A stretch of 64,000 nt of DNA from Rachycentron canadum (lineage: Eukaryota > Chordata > Actinopteri > Carangiformes > Rachycentridae): assembly GCA_038496675.1 (NCBI GenBank), contig CM076655.1, positions 22,057,948-22,121,947 on the forward strand, written 5' to 3'. Below are positions 21,365 through 34,362 of the stretch, one piece after another (the stretch's first letter is position 1; every line of letters begins with the position of its first letter). Both the position numbers and the translations under genes were made by a program. Under the pieces are notes generated by a model. The model did no database searches and was not told where the DNA came from. It saw only the letters and a program-made list of their open reading frames with translations.

Positions 21365-21640
21365 AGCCTTCTTAATTCATACAATTTCACCTTCATTAGG
21401 CTGCATTTCAAGCTGCAGGGCACAGGTAATGCAAAGCATTTCCCCCTTTAAATTGTAGGCCTGAGCTTCGGTTGCTAGGAAGTGGAAGAGCCTCAATTGC
21501 AGCTATTTCCTCGCCAGTGTACCGAGAGGTCCTATTACAGCGTTTAGGTCAGGGCAATTGGTGTCATTACAGGCAGCCAACTTCCCTCCACCAAAGTAAT
21601 GAATTAGCCCAAGCTATTTAGGCTGTATGATTGCAGTTGC
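21365..21640. promoter_or_regulatory. Candidate non-coding regulatory element F
   Basis: Long repeat-free stretch containing CTTAATTCATAC, TAATGCAAAGC (octamer-like), GGTTGCTAGGAAG (RFX half-site-like), CAATTGGTGTCATTA and GTAATGAATTAGCCC. This is the densest run of homeodomain-type and related motifs I noticed in the window. The composition is what ancient vertebrate enhancers look like, but this remains inference. Confidence 0.28.
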
Positions 21641-22194
21641 CAGGGGAGATGAGTATGAAGTGGGGGGATAATTATGGTATGTATCCCTGAGCGGATGTGT
21701 GCCGGTGTGGGCCAGCCACGGGGGCGGTTTCCACACTTGTGTAATGGCTTAATGTAGCTGCTGACAGGGAGCGGGGCAACATGGAAAGGTGCTACTGTGC
21801 TCTGCTTGTGGACTGTGACTGACATCCCAAACCATGCCAGCCTGTTTTAGCCCCGCGGCTCATTTACTTCAAATGACTCAGTCCAGTGTCCAAGAGTCAT
21901 TTCTCCTCAGAAATGTTCATGAGGGATGAATAAAGCTGATTGAATATAATTGTTTACAGAACCTTATTAAGGTAATTTGTATGGTAATAGAGTGTAACTT
22001 TATATTATCAGTTAAATATAAATTGAGCTTAAACTTCAATAAGAGTGCTAGTTCTTTACAAGCTGTTGAGACAGGCAAGGAAACCATTAACTCTTGGAAC
22101 ACTGATAAATTACCCCAACTATAAAACAATAGTGAACTTTGATTGCATGGCCCATTCATAAAAAGCAGCGAAAACAATAACCAGGAGGTGCTAC

Positions 22195-22340
22195 TTAATT
22201 CACACTGACAATTCCTGCGGGGCGGGCGAGCCCTGTAATAAAAGTATCAATGATCAATATGTGCTTTATTATTCATATGCAGCGAGGTTTCATGTGATGC
22301 TCAACAAGAATCAACAAGCTTTGAGTAATTTGTTAAAGAA
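22195..22340. promoter_or_regulatory. Candidate non-coding regulatory element G
   Basis: Contains AAGTATCAATGATCAATATG and TTATTATTCATATGC (POU-like) beside a short GC-rich patch (GGGGCGGGCGAGCC). Unique sequence; motif-based call only. Confidence 0.22.
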
Positions 22341-24401
22341 AACGCGGAGGCCAGAGGCCTGGGGTTTTGCAGCGCCGAGCTGAATTGCGAGTGCCATGCT
22401 CGGTGGTGGGTGCGGGGCGTTCTTGGGGGTGGGGGGTAGGGAGGTTTCGTGGGGGAGTCGAGTGCTGCAATAGGAACCCTGCCAAAAAAGAGCTTCACCA
22501 AACAAAGAGGCCAGTAGGAAATAATGGTGGTTGAGGCTTGTTGGGCCATCTATGGGCTTCTTTCCAAGCTGCTGTAACCAGCTATAAGTCTTTTTATGGG
22601 GGACACCCTCGAACAGGGGGCCCTGCCAAGGACAGGAACTTTTACATTTCTGCTTGAATGGGATCTCTGCCAGGGGCTGAGTTCAAAGTGCACTTTCCAG
22701 TCATTTGATTTAACTGCTTTGTGTATTTGATAGGCCGGCAGTGAAGCACAGGACCCGAAGTAATATTCCCTGATTTTTAGACTTTTTAGTTTAAGAGTCC
22801 AGTCTTAGGGGCAACGAGACAAAACCTCGTAAACTGTAGGACTGTGTCTCTTTATGCACACACATACTAACACACACATGCTCACAAACACAGTCACACA
22901 CATGCACATTTAATTTCTGGCTCTCAACCATTCCCTCTGCTTTTCCTCTCCATGCTGCAGATCATATCTCATGTCAGCGAGAGCAGAAAAAAGTGCAGCC
23001 TGATTATTTCTCAACACAAACACCATGTGTCCGCTGTATCCATATGTCACTGTGTCTCTGACTGTAGCTGCTTTTTACTCCACTTTTTCATGAAATTATC
23101 TTTCTTTTGGCAAAAAATAGTTTTTGTATGGTGTAAATCTGATGCATATTTGTCCAACATTTATTAAGTTCATTTTGAAAGAGTCATTTTCTTCAGGTTA
23201 TGAACTTTGCTTTCTCCAGTATATCCATCCACTCAACAATTTCACCTCCACGCACGGGCAGCCAAACTGTGCCTTTCACGCAGCTTCCTCACATCACCAG
23301 CCCTGCGGATCAACAGATGTAAGAAATTTGGTTGACTTCCCGCTGTGGCCCAGCTCCTGCAGTTTTCCTCTGTGGAACGGACCATTTGCAAAGCAGTTGC
23401 ATATCTTGCCAGTGATCAGCACTGAGCCAAACTTTCATCCTATCACTGCTGGTGAACCACTGCTGGTGGTGTCCTGCCAAATGGCACCAAAAGCAGGAGA
23501 GTCTGCATGACGCCACCTGGTGGTCCTTAACTGGTTCGAAGCTCTGGCCAGAATTTTAATCAAATGATTCTTTCACTAAATGTGTTTTTTTTCTTGTATA
23601 GATTTTAGTTCCATAGAGAACCAGTCTTGCGTCTGTTTTCATTATTGTATTCAAATCACCATATTTTTTGTAGGTGTGTTACGTTAGGTAAATACTGAAT
23701 ACACCTTCTGATATATACAGAGTATATATGATCAAAGTGCCTGCAATGAAAAGTATCCATCGAAAATATCCTGGAATTATAATATACATATTTCTCATTA
23801 TTCTCAAACACCTCATATCACCAGTTTATCTGTGAATCCATTAAAGGGGCATACCATTAATTTCACTTCTGCAAGACAGGTGGGCAAGTGAGAGACACAT
23901 TTTAAAAAAGAGTAGTCAAATTTGATGCAGCAGAGGCCTGAAGTTTTGTCCCTAGAACGGTTCAACTCAAAATATGCTGAATCCCACATTTCCCACAATG
24001 CTACCAGGAGCATCTTTCCTCCCTGAGTTGTAAATGTTCACATTGTTCCAACTCCATGTCCCCAGTTTGTTACCAACCTGAGATTACACGTTGCTCTCAC
24101 AGGTGAAGCAGAGTAAACTGATCTTCGTGTGTAACTGTAACACACGGCAGTTGCATCAAACCTTACCTCACAATTCAGTTTTGTGGTTTCTTGTTTTCAC
24201 GACGACTGAAACACTTTGCTCTATTTTCCTTATTTCTTGCAGAGCTGACGTGGAGGCACAGCGACTTCAACTTGCACAGATATGGTTTGCTTTTTAACAG
24301 CGTTGTATAATTTGTTATTTTCAGATGAAGTGACTGTAGAGATACTGTCAAAACACTGAACATCCCGTGCATATTTTCTGATACATCTGATTACATGCAT
24401 G

Positions 24402-24421
24402 AAAAAAAAAAAAAAAAAAAA
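24402..24421. repeat. Poly-A tract (20 A)
   Basis: Uninterrupted A-run; no retroelement body recognised upstream of it. Confidence 0.9.
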
Positions 24422-25384
24422 GCTATTTGATCCAGAGCTGGTTCAGAAGGTACATCCAAATACTTCTCTCCTTTTGTTTTGATCTATGCACAGCACCAGA
24501 TGGAGTGAGATTTTTCCACATTGGCATATACAAAGTGTACCAATAACTTGACTGAACATCAAATCACTGTGCTCTCCTGTGGTTGACAGCATACTTGGAG
24601 CAATCCTGACGCAATAACACCCGCCTGGTGCACCGGCCGGATTAAAAACAAACCTAATGATTATTAGTTTTTTTTATTCCAGCTTTGGACTGTGCGTCTT
24701 CTTGAACAGTGGTGTAATGGATGGTGTGTTGTGAGGATGAGGTCATGCTTCTCACAGTGTGTGAGAGAGTTTCACTTCCTACCTTTTGGAAGAGAGTGAG
24801 GTCAGTATGACAGTTTGATGGATGGTCTCTTTTGCGCGCACGGCTTGCGGAATAAGATGATTTCATGTGGTTGTGGGGCCGCACTGTTCTTGCTGCAGCA
24901 ATTAGCGTGTTCACCCATTACATTCACTGTATGATAGGGCTGCAGTGTGTCTAACTGGACGTGCGTGTGTGAAATAGAGAGCTGCAGTTTGTGTGTGTGT
25001 GTGTGTAGATGTGAATGTCAAACCTCACGGGACATAATTTTCAAACCACGCTTGTAGTTTCATCAGACTGCTTTTGGCAAATGTTTGCAGAGACAAGTGA
25101 AATACGCGTTCAAGCTTTGCCAGTAAACAATTCAGAGTTGTTCAGAGCAGGAAAGAAAACAGTATCCCTTGAATTATAGGATTTCATTTTGCTGCATGGA
25201 ATTAAGAAGTGGAACGACTTGCTCTCATAATCAATCAAACTATAAGATGTTTTTTTTTTTTTCTCTTTCACATCTGAACTGGTAGAAGTATGAATTGATG
25301 TGCTGCTGCATCGTGAGGCCCACACAGTTAGTAGCAAAACTGCAAAAGCAAAACACTTCCCATGTTCCCATGGCCTAATTAGTT

Positions 25385-25475
25385 ACTAATTAGCCCATGT
25401 TAACATGCTAACATGCTATGCTAAAATGGTGAATGTGGTAGATATCACACCTGCTTAGAAGTAGCATGTTAGTCC
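25385..25475 (+). repeat. Fragment of the GCTAACATG-type dispersed repeat (copy 1)
   Basis: ACATGCTAACATGCTATGC followed by AAAATGGTGAATGTGGTAGA and GTAGCATGTTAG matches a dispersed repeat family that I recall as abundant in percomorph fish and that recurs at 26.7, 49.0, 50.3, 55.4 and 61.4 kb here. Only about 90 bp of this copy is recognisable. Confidence 0.5.
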
Positions 25476-28187
25476 CGTTGGGGCTTATCTGGCCCTTAAG
25501 TTCCATGAACTTGAAAAAGTTCTACTCTTTGACCTATTCTGGTAACAGCAAATACCCACATAAGTAATTTTGGTGAGCACTAATAGTTCATTTTTGACAT
25601 TTAGGCACAAAAAATATATATATAATTTGTAATAATTAAATGATAACATGCTATCTCAGGCTTTTTCTGACAAAATTTACCTTGGTTTATGTTTTCTTGA
25701 AAAGCCACTTGTCATTGGTTAAACAAATTACGACTGACAGGATGTTAGGGTGGACGGTTGGAGGTAAAAAGTGTCTGATTTGCAAACAAATAATCAAATC
25801 AAAAACTACCACTTCCTCTGATTTGTCTTTTTCTTCTTCCTGGGCCCTTGCACCACTCCACCTATCCTTTGGTTATTTGACACTGCAGGAGACGCCAGTC
25901 ATTCAGGGCATTCTTTGTCCCTGGAGAAAGGAGGAGGGACACAGGGGGTGAGGCAGTGAGGGGGGTGGGGTGCAGGAGGGGAGACAATGCGAGAGGTTCC
26001 ACTCCGTTCGGCTTCAATAAGAGCGCCCCCTCCTCACCAACACCACCACCACCACACCACCCTCCAACACTTTCCATACACACACACACACACGCACACA
26101 CTCCTCGACCACCTCCCGGTTCACGGAAGAGGTGGAGTTGAGGGCAGCGAAGCAGTGTGGCGTTGGGGGGGGGGGGTAAAGACCACCACCACCTCCACCA
26201 TCCGCCCCTTTTCTGTGTTTCATGGGATGCCAGCATGTCCTGAGCCCCCTTTTTCCCACAGTGAGCGAAGAAGAAAAATAACTCCTCTTCATACACCCCA
26301 CCTCCCTTCTCTGTGCTCCACTGACTGAATTTGACTTTGGCTTCAGAAGCCATTTGGTTGAACTTGTTGTGAGTCATGTTGTCCTCACCTGTCCTGCTTC
26401 ACTGTCTCACCCTTGGTTTATTCTTTTAATGAGTGGGCATCAGGTCTTGTATGCTCCTTGCATTTTACAACACTGCATTTACCTGCTGAAATCTGGGAAC
26501 ACTTACAACATCTCATTTTGTTTTTTTAAGTTGTTGTAACCATGTTGTCGTGTTTCTAGACACAGGCAATTATTTGCTGAGTACGACATCATTACCAACA
26601 GAGCTACAAAACAGTTGGACAAAATTAAGACCGTAATTGGCTGGTTTGGGCTACTGATGTTTTCTCACATGAATCCAACACTTTGGTCCAGATTCACCAA
26701 AAACTATCCAGTGGTCTCCCTCACAGTTTAGCACAGGCATAGATGCTGCCCAGAGGAGGAATCCAAATGACTTTGGTGCACCCCTGACCTTTTATCGAGC
26801 ACAACCAGTGGGTAAAAAGTTTAACATATTCTGCAAAAATCCCACTTTTCCTCTATTATTGACAACCAGTTGACATTTGTGATTCAGAGTGAAATGTCTT
26901 GACTTTTATAGTAACTATTTACTATGCAATTTTGGTGACTTTACATCTAGAAGAGTTTTTCATTACAATGAGTCATGGAAGCTCCCAGACAAACGGTGGC
27001 GTAATCTTGTTTAGTAACATTACACATTTTGTGATCTCTGAACTATTTTGAATGGAATTGAATATTATTGTTTATATAGCACCTTGTGTGGTTTCAAGTC
27101 TCCTTAACATTTAAGACCCCCAAGTATGTTTGCATTGGACGATGGGGTCAATTAGTTTTATTGATTTTAAAGGAAAGAAACATTTAAATTTTTCAAACGT
27201 AGGTGATCCAGAGACTCAGGCGTTTCAGGATTGTGCCACACATCAACATCAGTGCACCACCTTCACAAAGGAAAGTCCCAGTAATGTCACAGTGGCCATC
27301 TTGGCTATTTAAACCAGTCTCGAGACTGAGGTAATGCAATTTGTCTCTATATATTAAACTAGGCAGACTTGGAGGCAGATGCCCGCTCTTATTACAGTAA
27401 AAGCAGAGCAGAAACCAATAAGTCTTAGTGAAAAGAAGAGGAAAATGAATGAGCCAGCTACAGTAGGCCATCCAACATGACAAAAAGCCAAAGTAGAATG
27501 TAAAAATAATCCAGCATAAAATAATTCCATCCCAAATGGTCTTTTAAAGACATGTTACAGACGGTAATCATGAATGTAAGCGACGTCAGCCAACCTCAGC
27601 CTCAACTGGGACGTCCAGCGTTACTTCTGTGGCGTAAAAATTACACCCGTGGCCGGAAACGGGGAGTTACTTTTTTATCTGACCTGAATATTAACATTCT
27701 TCCGGAGCGGCTGGGTGAAACCGTAAGCCTGTGTTTAAGAAATATCACTGCTGTCATGGAAAACCCATATATCTGCAAAATGTGTTTATGGTGGAATGAA
27801 GAAAAGAATGCTTATTATTGTATTTCCCCCATCACATGATGAGATTTTCCCCAGGCAGCGTCAACACAAGAGTTTTAACACCTCGACCCTGAGTCTGACA
27901 AAGTTTCACTGCCGCTGATGATGATGATGATGTTTGAAATTTTGAAAGGACTGATTAATGTCTCTGCACACGAACTCTCCTGCTGACCTCGGAGACCACA
28001 CTCACCTTTTGTGGCTTGGCTGACATGTATGAAATTCCTCGTCGCTGTGAAAAATCTCTCAACGAGAAACGGCACACTTTTTTTCTTCCTCAGATGAAAA
28101 AAGTATTTCCATTACTCTCCTGCTGCTTAGGTGCACTATTTTATTTTGTTTTGTAAGATTAAATGAGATGCCGGTGCTTTAACAAAG
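25476..28187. other. Intergenic: low-complexity tracts, one repeat copy, no genes
   Basis: Contains a TA tract (25613-25626), CACCACC and CA tracts (26038-26100), G12 at 26165-26176 followed by CCACC units, and the repeat copy at 26660-26950. The large minus-strand frame at 25862-26377 crosses these tracts and has no conserved domain, so it is not called. The frame at 27552-27839 also has no recognisable features. Confidence 0.45.
26660..26950 (-). repeat. GCTAACATG-type dispersed repeat (copy 2, antisense, degenerate)
   Basis: Contains ATGACTTTGGTGCACCCCTG (26769-26788) and AGAGTGAAATGTCTTGACTT (26887-26906), both related to the antisense strand of the same family. ACTTTGGTGATCCACTGACT at 50337 is the clearest relative in the window. 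Boundaries are approximate. Confidence 0.4.
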
Positions 28188-28775
28188 CAGTTCAACATTT
28201 TTGAAGAAAGCGTGTTCGCTTTAGTTTGATGAGATGATTAAAGCTGTTCTCATGTTTGTGTGTGAGGTATGGAGATAAAGTCAGGCAGCGATTAGCCTAG
28301 CTAAGCATAACTACTGGAAGTGAGGGGAAACAGCTAGCCTCTTTATCTCCAAAGTTCAAAAATACCCACACCAGCACTTCTACCTCACCATTAGACGTGA
28401 TGTTTGTTATTTGTTTTTTGAATTAATGCACATAACAACATAAATCTGAAGATGACTATACTGGAATTCATGAAGTCAGTGCACATGACCAAGTCACATT
28501 TACTGTATGTTCCTCCTCTCAAAGCTGCAAATTGTTGTTTTTACTTGTATGGCTCTGTGTAAATTACACAAACAATGTAAAATATGTTAATTAGAGTTTT
28601 TGTCGTGATGTTTTTTAATTCTATTTTTGACTTTTGACAGGCTGTTTCCCCTGCTTTCAGGTCTTATGCTAAGCTAAGATAAGCCGATTGCCTCCGAGAC
28701 ACATCTCCTTCGACTTTGTGCTTAATATGCCGACGTGAGAGTGGCATTGACATTTTCTATGAAAAGAGCAAAAAC
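28188..28775. mobile_element. Long inverted-repeat (foldback/MITE-like) element
   Basis: The arms 28284-28339 and 28640-28692 are clearly related as reverse complements; shared cores include AGCTAAGCATAA against TTATGCTAAGCT and GGGGAAACAGC against GCTGTTTCCCC. Weaker inverted similarity extends outwards (GTTCTCATG against ACGTGAGAG). The interior of about 300 bp is non-coding. From recall this matches a very common non-autonomous repeat of percomorph fish. The ends are estimates; no target duplication was identified. Confidence 0.65.
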
Positions 28776-31700
28776 CCCGTACAAAATAAAACTGACAGTG
28801 GACGATTGATGAGACAACTTTCCTTTATTTATATAAGGTGAAAATATGTCTGAAAGCAGTGAGTGGTGGTAGATATAAATCATTTTTTGGCAACCACCGG
28901 CAATTAGACTTCCTGCTTTTCTATCAGCGTGACCGACGGCTCCATAAAGTAATATAAAAACATCCGGAGCAGGAAATGTATTTTACACTGCTGCTTTATT
29001 GTATAAAGGAACCTGAGCAGGAAGCAATAGGAATAAATATTATTTGGCTGCATTTTCCAGCCCAGCAACAGGACTCTACACTTTCTGCTGCTGTAGTGCG
29101 ACAACGTTTCATCAGGCAAGAGTTCAAAGAGCATAATATGTGCTGTATGTTTCACTCATTTATCAATAGCTTAAGATTAGATTTCAGTCAATCTTCGTTA
29201 GTTGGCAGCTTTAACTGACAAAGACAAAGTGCAGTGAATGCAGAGCGTGAACGACGCCAAAAAATACTGTGAGAGAAGGCTGTGTGAGATTTAATCATAT
29301 TTTTTTCTTGATATAACACTTGGCTCTTTGTTAAAACACCAGATCTTTTAAAGCTAGTTCCTCCCGTTGCCAGAATCTCACCCACAGTCACGAATCCGAT
29401 TGTGTTTGTTGCTTCATATCGAGGTTGTGGAGCCAAAAAAATGTCTCTCGAATTTACAAGTTTTCGTTTTGCGTTGCGTTGCATTCGATCAAACTATCAA
29501 AGACTTTTCGGGTTCATAACAGCTCTGTATCAGAGTGGACTGGGTATTCAAATGTTTTTAGTTTAGTTGTATCATCTCTATATTTACAGACGTGTGAATA
29601 AATACATGTGTGTTTGTGTGAGGCAGAGAGGGAGAAAGAGGGAGTCAGAGAACTGGATAATAATAATGTTACAGCAGGAGGATTGTGGTCTGCATTCTGG
29701 AACAGTTTATTAGGGGGAAGTCTGCAATTACATATTTTCTGGGTAAACATTAACTAGCTCTGTATCACAGGCCTTCACAACAACAGCAGCTTGGACTGTA
29801 ACACACTCAGGACGACAGCTTGCACTCGGCCGGGCACAACAGTCTGCTTTATTTTAGCAAACTATTAATCTAATGCTGTTTCCAATTGGGGATATTTTCA
29901 CAGCATTAAGGTTTAGCCCAGAAAAACCTTACAACTTCTTGGATTAAAGGAAACCCTCTATTAAAATATTGCTAAAAATACCGTACTGCAACTGGGTCTG
30001 GAAATATTTTCCCCTCTCTTTTCATGACAACCTCTGTGTTATTCCTCCAAACAGAAACACTGTAGCCTCCTGGATTATTTAACGATGCTGTAGCTTGTTA
30101 TTTACTATTCCAACTTAATTTCTGAGAAGTCAGTGTTTTCAGCCACAACAACCGTCAACCTCAGGGGGTGTCGTTGTGGTTGAGACACCAGCTCGAGGCC
30201 TGAATCTGAGTCGAATCGAGCAGAACTTCTGGTTGTTGGAACCAGGAAAACAGACGCTGTGCCACAGCCATTTCTCTAAAACTGATCCAGAATCCTGGAG
30301 TGAATTGTTTTTAAACTATATTATTAAATGGAAGATTTGGTTTATTACAAGCTGAGTTGCAGCACAGAATTATGCTATTACTTCGATGAGTACAGCGTTA
30401 TGAGGACCACTAGAAATGATCGCCAGAGCTAGAAAAATGAAACCCAAGCTGCGATAAACCAAGGTTTTTATTTTGCGTCTCTAAAAAGTGTAACGTTTAG
30501 CTCCAGATTGTACTTGATTTTTAAACTCTGTGGTTGGACACTTCTTACTCGAGAAGAAGATCCTGGATATTGCTCTTGCGTAGCATCACATCCGGATAGT
30601 GCGCTCTCTTTAGACCTTAATCATACCTCTAACGAAGGTCGAAATGTTATTATTATCATTATCTCTAGAGCTTTGTGCAGGGTATTCTTCTTCTTTTTTA
30701 GGTGACACCTGCATCTAAGTCATTCCGATATTTTCTGACGCATTTGTTGATATTTGTTTGCTGTTGATTAATCGTGTTCATCTAAGTATTGAATTTACTC
30801 CACCTGCTACTATCCTATTAGGAAATAATTGATCATTTTCCTTCTGCAATGCTCGCACTTTGCCACCGCACACCTCTGATGGTAATTCCAATACCCTCGG
30901 CTAATATCATCGCTAGAATTGATAGCAGGGTTAATACTAACTCAAATCAAAGCACACGCTGCACACAAAGTCAGTCCTGTGTCTGCCAACCACATCCTGC
31001 ATCATCGTCATCATCATCATCCACACAGCAAAAGTTTACAAAGAAGCAGCATGGGCAGGGAGGGAAGGAGAGCAGAGGGGAAAGGCATAATAGCTTACAA
31101 ATGTTGCCTCTTTCTCTCTGTGTGTGCCCATCTGAGGGCAATTTCCAGACCGGCGCAGTTGTGATGGATCTCTGCCTTTCAGGTGTAATTATTTTAAGAG
31201 AGATTGAGCTGTTAAGCACTTGAAAAACATCACAGAGGCTCAGCGAGTGTTTATGCTTTCCATTCTGTCTCTGGGGTCCGAAAAAAAAGGGGGTGGAGGG
31301 GGGCACTCCTTTAGCAGACCCCACACCCCCTGATGTTGTCCATTAATATATCAGACCTGTTTATTAACTGCAGACTAACCAATATATCAACAAAAAAAAA
31401 AACAAAAAAAAACATGCTCTCTGTAAATGTCACCGAAACATTTAAAGCTGCATAAAACATTACATTTTACAGAAAAACATTGCTTGAATTTTCCTAAATT
31501 ACAAAGTGAGGCTGCAACAGAGAACCGTGTCCAATTCCCTCCAACTGACATAATAAAGCACATGATAAATGTGACCTGGCATTTTCCTCTAAATAAAACT
31601 CTGGTTGAAGGGGATCATGGGTTTGTACTAAGCAGCAGCGAATGTGTCCACATGTCCAGAGAAAGTTCGACCTTAAATACTTTATCTGTGTCAGGAATAA

Positions 31701-33204
31701 ACTTCATTAAACATTTTTAAGAAATGCTATGACAACAAAATTATTACTGTTTAAAGTTATTAAGATGAACTTTCAAACTACTAATGCTCATAAACATTTA
31801 AAGCCACCAAACATACAAAAGTATAAAATGAAGCAATTGCAAAATACTGTGGTCATCGTCCTATATTTAGTCCAATGGAATATTGTGTAAAATGTGATTG
31901 TCTGCAATCCTTAACCTGCTGTTAAAAAACAAAAAAGAGATGTGAATAACAACTAAAGAAAAATGTACATTGACTGAGTTTCAGTGGATTTGTGCGAAGC
32001 TCAGCTTGTATTTAAGGTGCTTTAGAGGAATGATTAAAATCCACTGTGGACATTAAGGAAGGTTGAACATAATGATTAAAATATATCAATAAATGCAATT
32101 GTTGCTGTCAGTTATATTGAGGTAATGCAAGAAAAGGAGACGTGTTGAGCAAACATCAACGCTGCATCAATGCAACTTGTGACAGTATATAGGTGCCCAT
32201 CATGTAATTCATTATTGCATTTCCAAGCTCGTCCTTGGTCGTTTCAGGCCTCAGTTACACTAACACTTCCCTCAGTTACCATGGAGCTGTTCAGTGCTCT
32301 TTTCAGCAGTGGATCACCCCGGGCCTCAGGACAAGGTAAAGGAAGAGAAAAAAAAAACAAAAAAACCTGCTGCTGTTAGTGGCTGAGTTACTCAGAGTCC
32401 AGCCAAGATATTAACCCCCTCCAGCCTCCAGAGGAGCTTTCATGTGAGTGATCTTATCTCTGCAGAAAAGGAAATTCGCTTTGATGACTTCCATAACTGA
32501 CAGAAAGTGCAGAATAAATTTCATGTTCTTTCTCTTTAGCCCCACCAAGCCCCCACCCTCCACTTCCACCATCCCTGCTGTCACCCTCCACCCCTGTTTG
32601 GTCCTCCCTTTTCCTGCTCCTCCTCTTGTCCCTCCCTCTTTCTCCTCATTTTTTTTTTTACCATCCCTTTATCTACAGGACTTTACTGTTCCTACTTATT
32701 TTTTAGCTTTGTTATTGCATTGTACAGAGGAAATGCATGTTTAATGGTGTGTAAATTAACCAGACAAATGGATCTGAAAACCGTCCTCGAAGACGTCCAG
32801 CGCCTGTTTGATATCATTGTAACAGGGTGTCATCCGGTTCAAATAAGAGTGAAAGTTTTATCCTTTTTCATGGGGAAAATTTATTGATTGAAATTGATTA
32901 TTATATTTGCAACTTCAGCGGGACCTCCAGGGGGACAGAGGAAAGGAGGTGTGATCCTGAGCGGCGCTAAATTTAGGTGCATGTTTGCAGTTCATCATCA
33001 AACAGTTTTTTTGTCGGGGGGGAATTGACACTACAGGACAGTTCAGATATTATCAGCTCATCTGTCAATGATGTAAATTAGTCATTAGATTTCAAATGCT
33101 TTTGTTCCATTGTAAAAAACTTCCTGACAGTCAGAGCATTGTCCTGCTGTTTGGGGCAAACCCCACCCATCTGGCACCTGAGGAGGCTAAAACAAACCAT
33201 GTTT

Positions 33205-33255
33205 AAAAAAAAAAAAAAAAAAAAAAATGTTTTTTAGTTTTTTTTTTTTTTTTTT
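33205..33255. repeat. Poly-A / poly-T inverted pair
   Basis: A23 (33205-33227) is followed almost directly by T6 and T18 (33230-33235 and 33238-33255), so the tract can fold on itself. It could mark two retrotransposed tails in opposite orientation, or a target where two insertions met; no bodies are recognised. Confidence 0.8.
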
Positions 33256-33899
33256 CTAAAACAAGTCCGTGCAGTGCAGCACAAAGAGCTTACTGACAAG
33301 TGGCTGGAAGCAACATCACATTGTTGAGTGTTTTTGAAGCATGGTCATGCTCGTTTTTATAGCCCAGTCCCTGTGCAAAGTCTGCACCATCTTTCCAACC
33401 TGCACAAGTGAATCATGAAACTGCTGCAGTTCAGATGTACTGAGAGCAGCTTTTCATAGCAACAGGTTTTAGACGGCTGCTCTGTGCTGTTACACCGAAA
33501 GATGCGTTTGTTTTTCAGAGCTGATTATACACTTTCCTCTGTGTGAAATAGTTTTGTTTCTGTGTGTGTTTTGGGCGCATATATGTATTAGCAGTGTGTG
33601 CATGTAATGTCTACGATGACTTTGCTCAGTTTGTTTAAAAAAATGAGGATGCAAATGATTCAAAAATCAACCTGATTTAAAACTGTCAAAGTTCAGGAAG
33701 CAGTTTCTTTACAATGTGTGAAATGAAATGTTTAATATTGAAGTTTCTGTCCATTGCGGGATGTGTGCACACATGTCTGAGTCTCTTTGTCCCTCCAAAG
33801 AGGCCTTTTCTGCCCAGACTGGAAACACCTTTCCTCCTCTTTCACCCAGGACAATAGCAAAGAGAACCAAAGAATCTCTATTTGTCCACATCCTTTGTC

Positions 33900-34150
33900 A
33901 TGCCATATTAATGTTATTTCCAGCCACCTGAGCCCAGCGCACTCCATCAAGGGCCATCTATACACACAAGTCAAAATCATTCCATTAATAAGTCACCTCC
34001 GTGGTATTTAAGCGAAGCTTGGGATTTAAGACTTCCTCTTTGCTCGGTGGAATTCGCCCAGCCTTTCGGACCTACCTTTGTGTGACTTATGTGCCTCCGG
34101 TGGATTAGGAGTACTCAAAAGCCATTTAAATCACAACCCTTTGCGTTCCA
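33900..34150. promoter_or_regulatory. Candidate non-coding regulatory element H
   Basis: Repeat-free sequence with CATATTAATG, CCACCTGAG, TCCATTAATAAG, GGATTTAAG and GGATTAGG. A mix of E-box and homeodomain-type motifs of balanced composition; motif-based call. Confidence 0.22.
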
Positions 34151-34343
34151 AAGCAATGCTGGAAGGACAATGTAGTGTAGTGGGGGAAAAAAGGCCCAAC
34201 AAGTACTAGACTGATAGTTATAAAGCAGCCATATTCCAAAGAAGGGCCCATGAATAAAAGTGCAAACCCCTCTATTAGGGGGATGTGCCTGAACTTGAGC
34301 TGAAAGGAATGTTTTGGATTCACAAGGATCCTGTGTGTGAGAC

Positions 34344-34362
34344 GTGTGTGTGTGTGTGTGTG
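34344..34362. repeat. (GT)n microsatellite
   Basis: About nine GT units, followed by a further GT-rich region to 34420. Confidence 0.85.

Larger units (their letters stand above)
20125..25384. other. Intergenic: unique DNA with candidate regulatory stretches
   Basis: No convincing exon. Low-complexity spots: C-runs (20851-20858, 21101-21112, 21344-21352), a CA-rich tract (22855-22910), A20 at 24402-24421, GT repeats (24992-25007) and T14 near 25249-25262. The stretches 21365-21640 and 22195-22340 are candidate regulatory DNA. About 23850-24070 may be part of an old dispersed repeat but has no partner in the window. The frame at 23124-23510 has no recognisable domain and is not called. Confidence 0.45.

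Noticed and set aside
25862..26377. 171-codon minus-strand frame, the longest outside spry1 that lacks N.
   Set aside because: It runs through CACC, CA and poly-G tracts, has Trp/Val/Gly repeats and no conserved domain.
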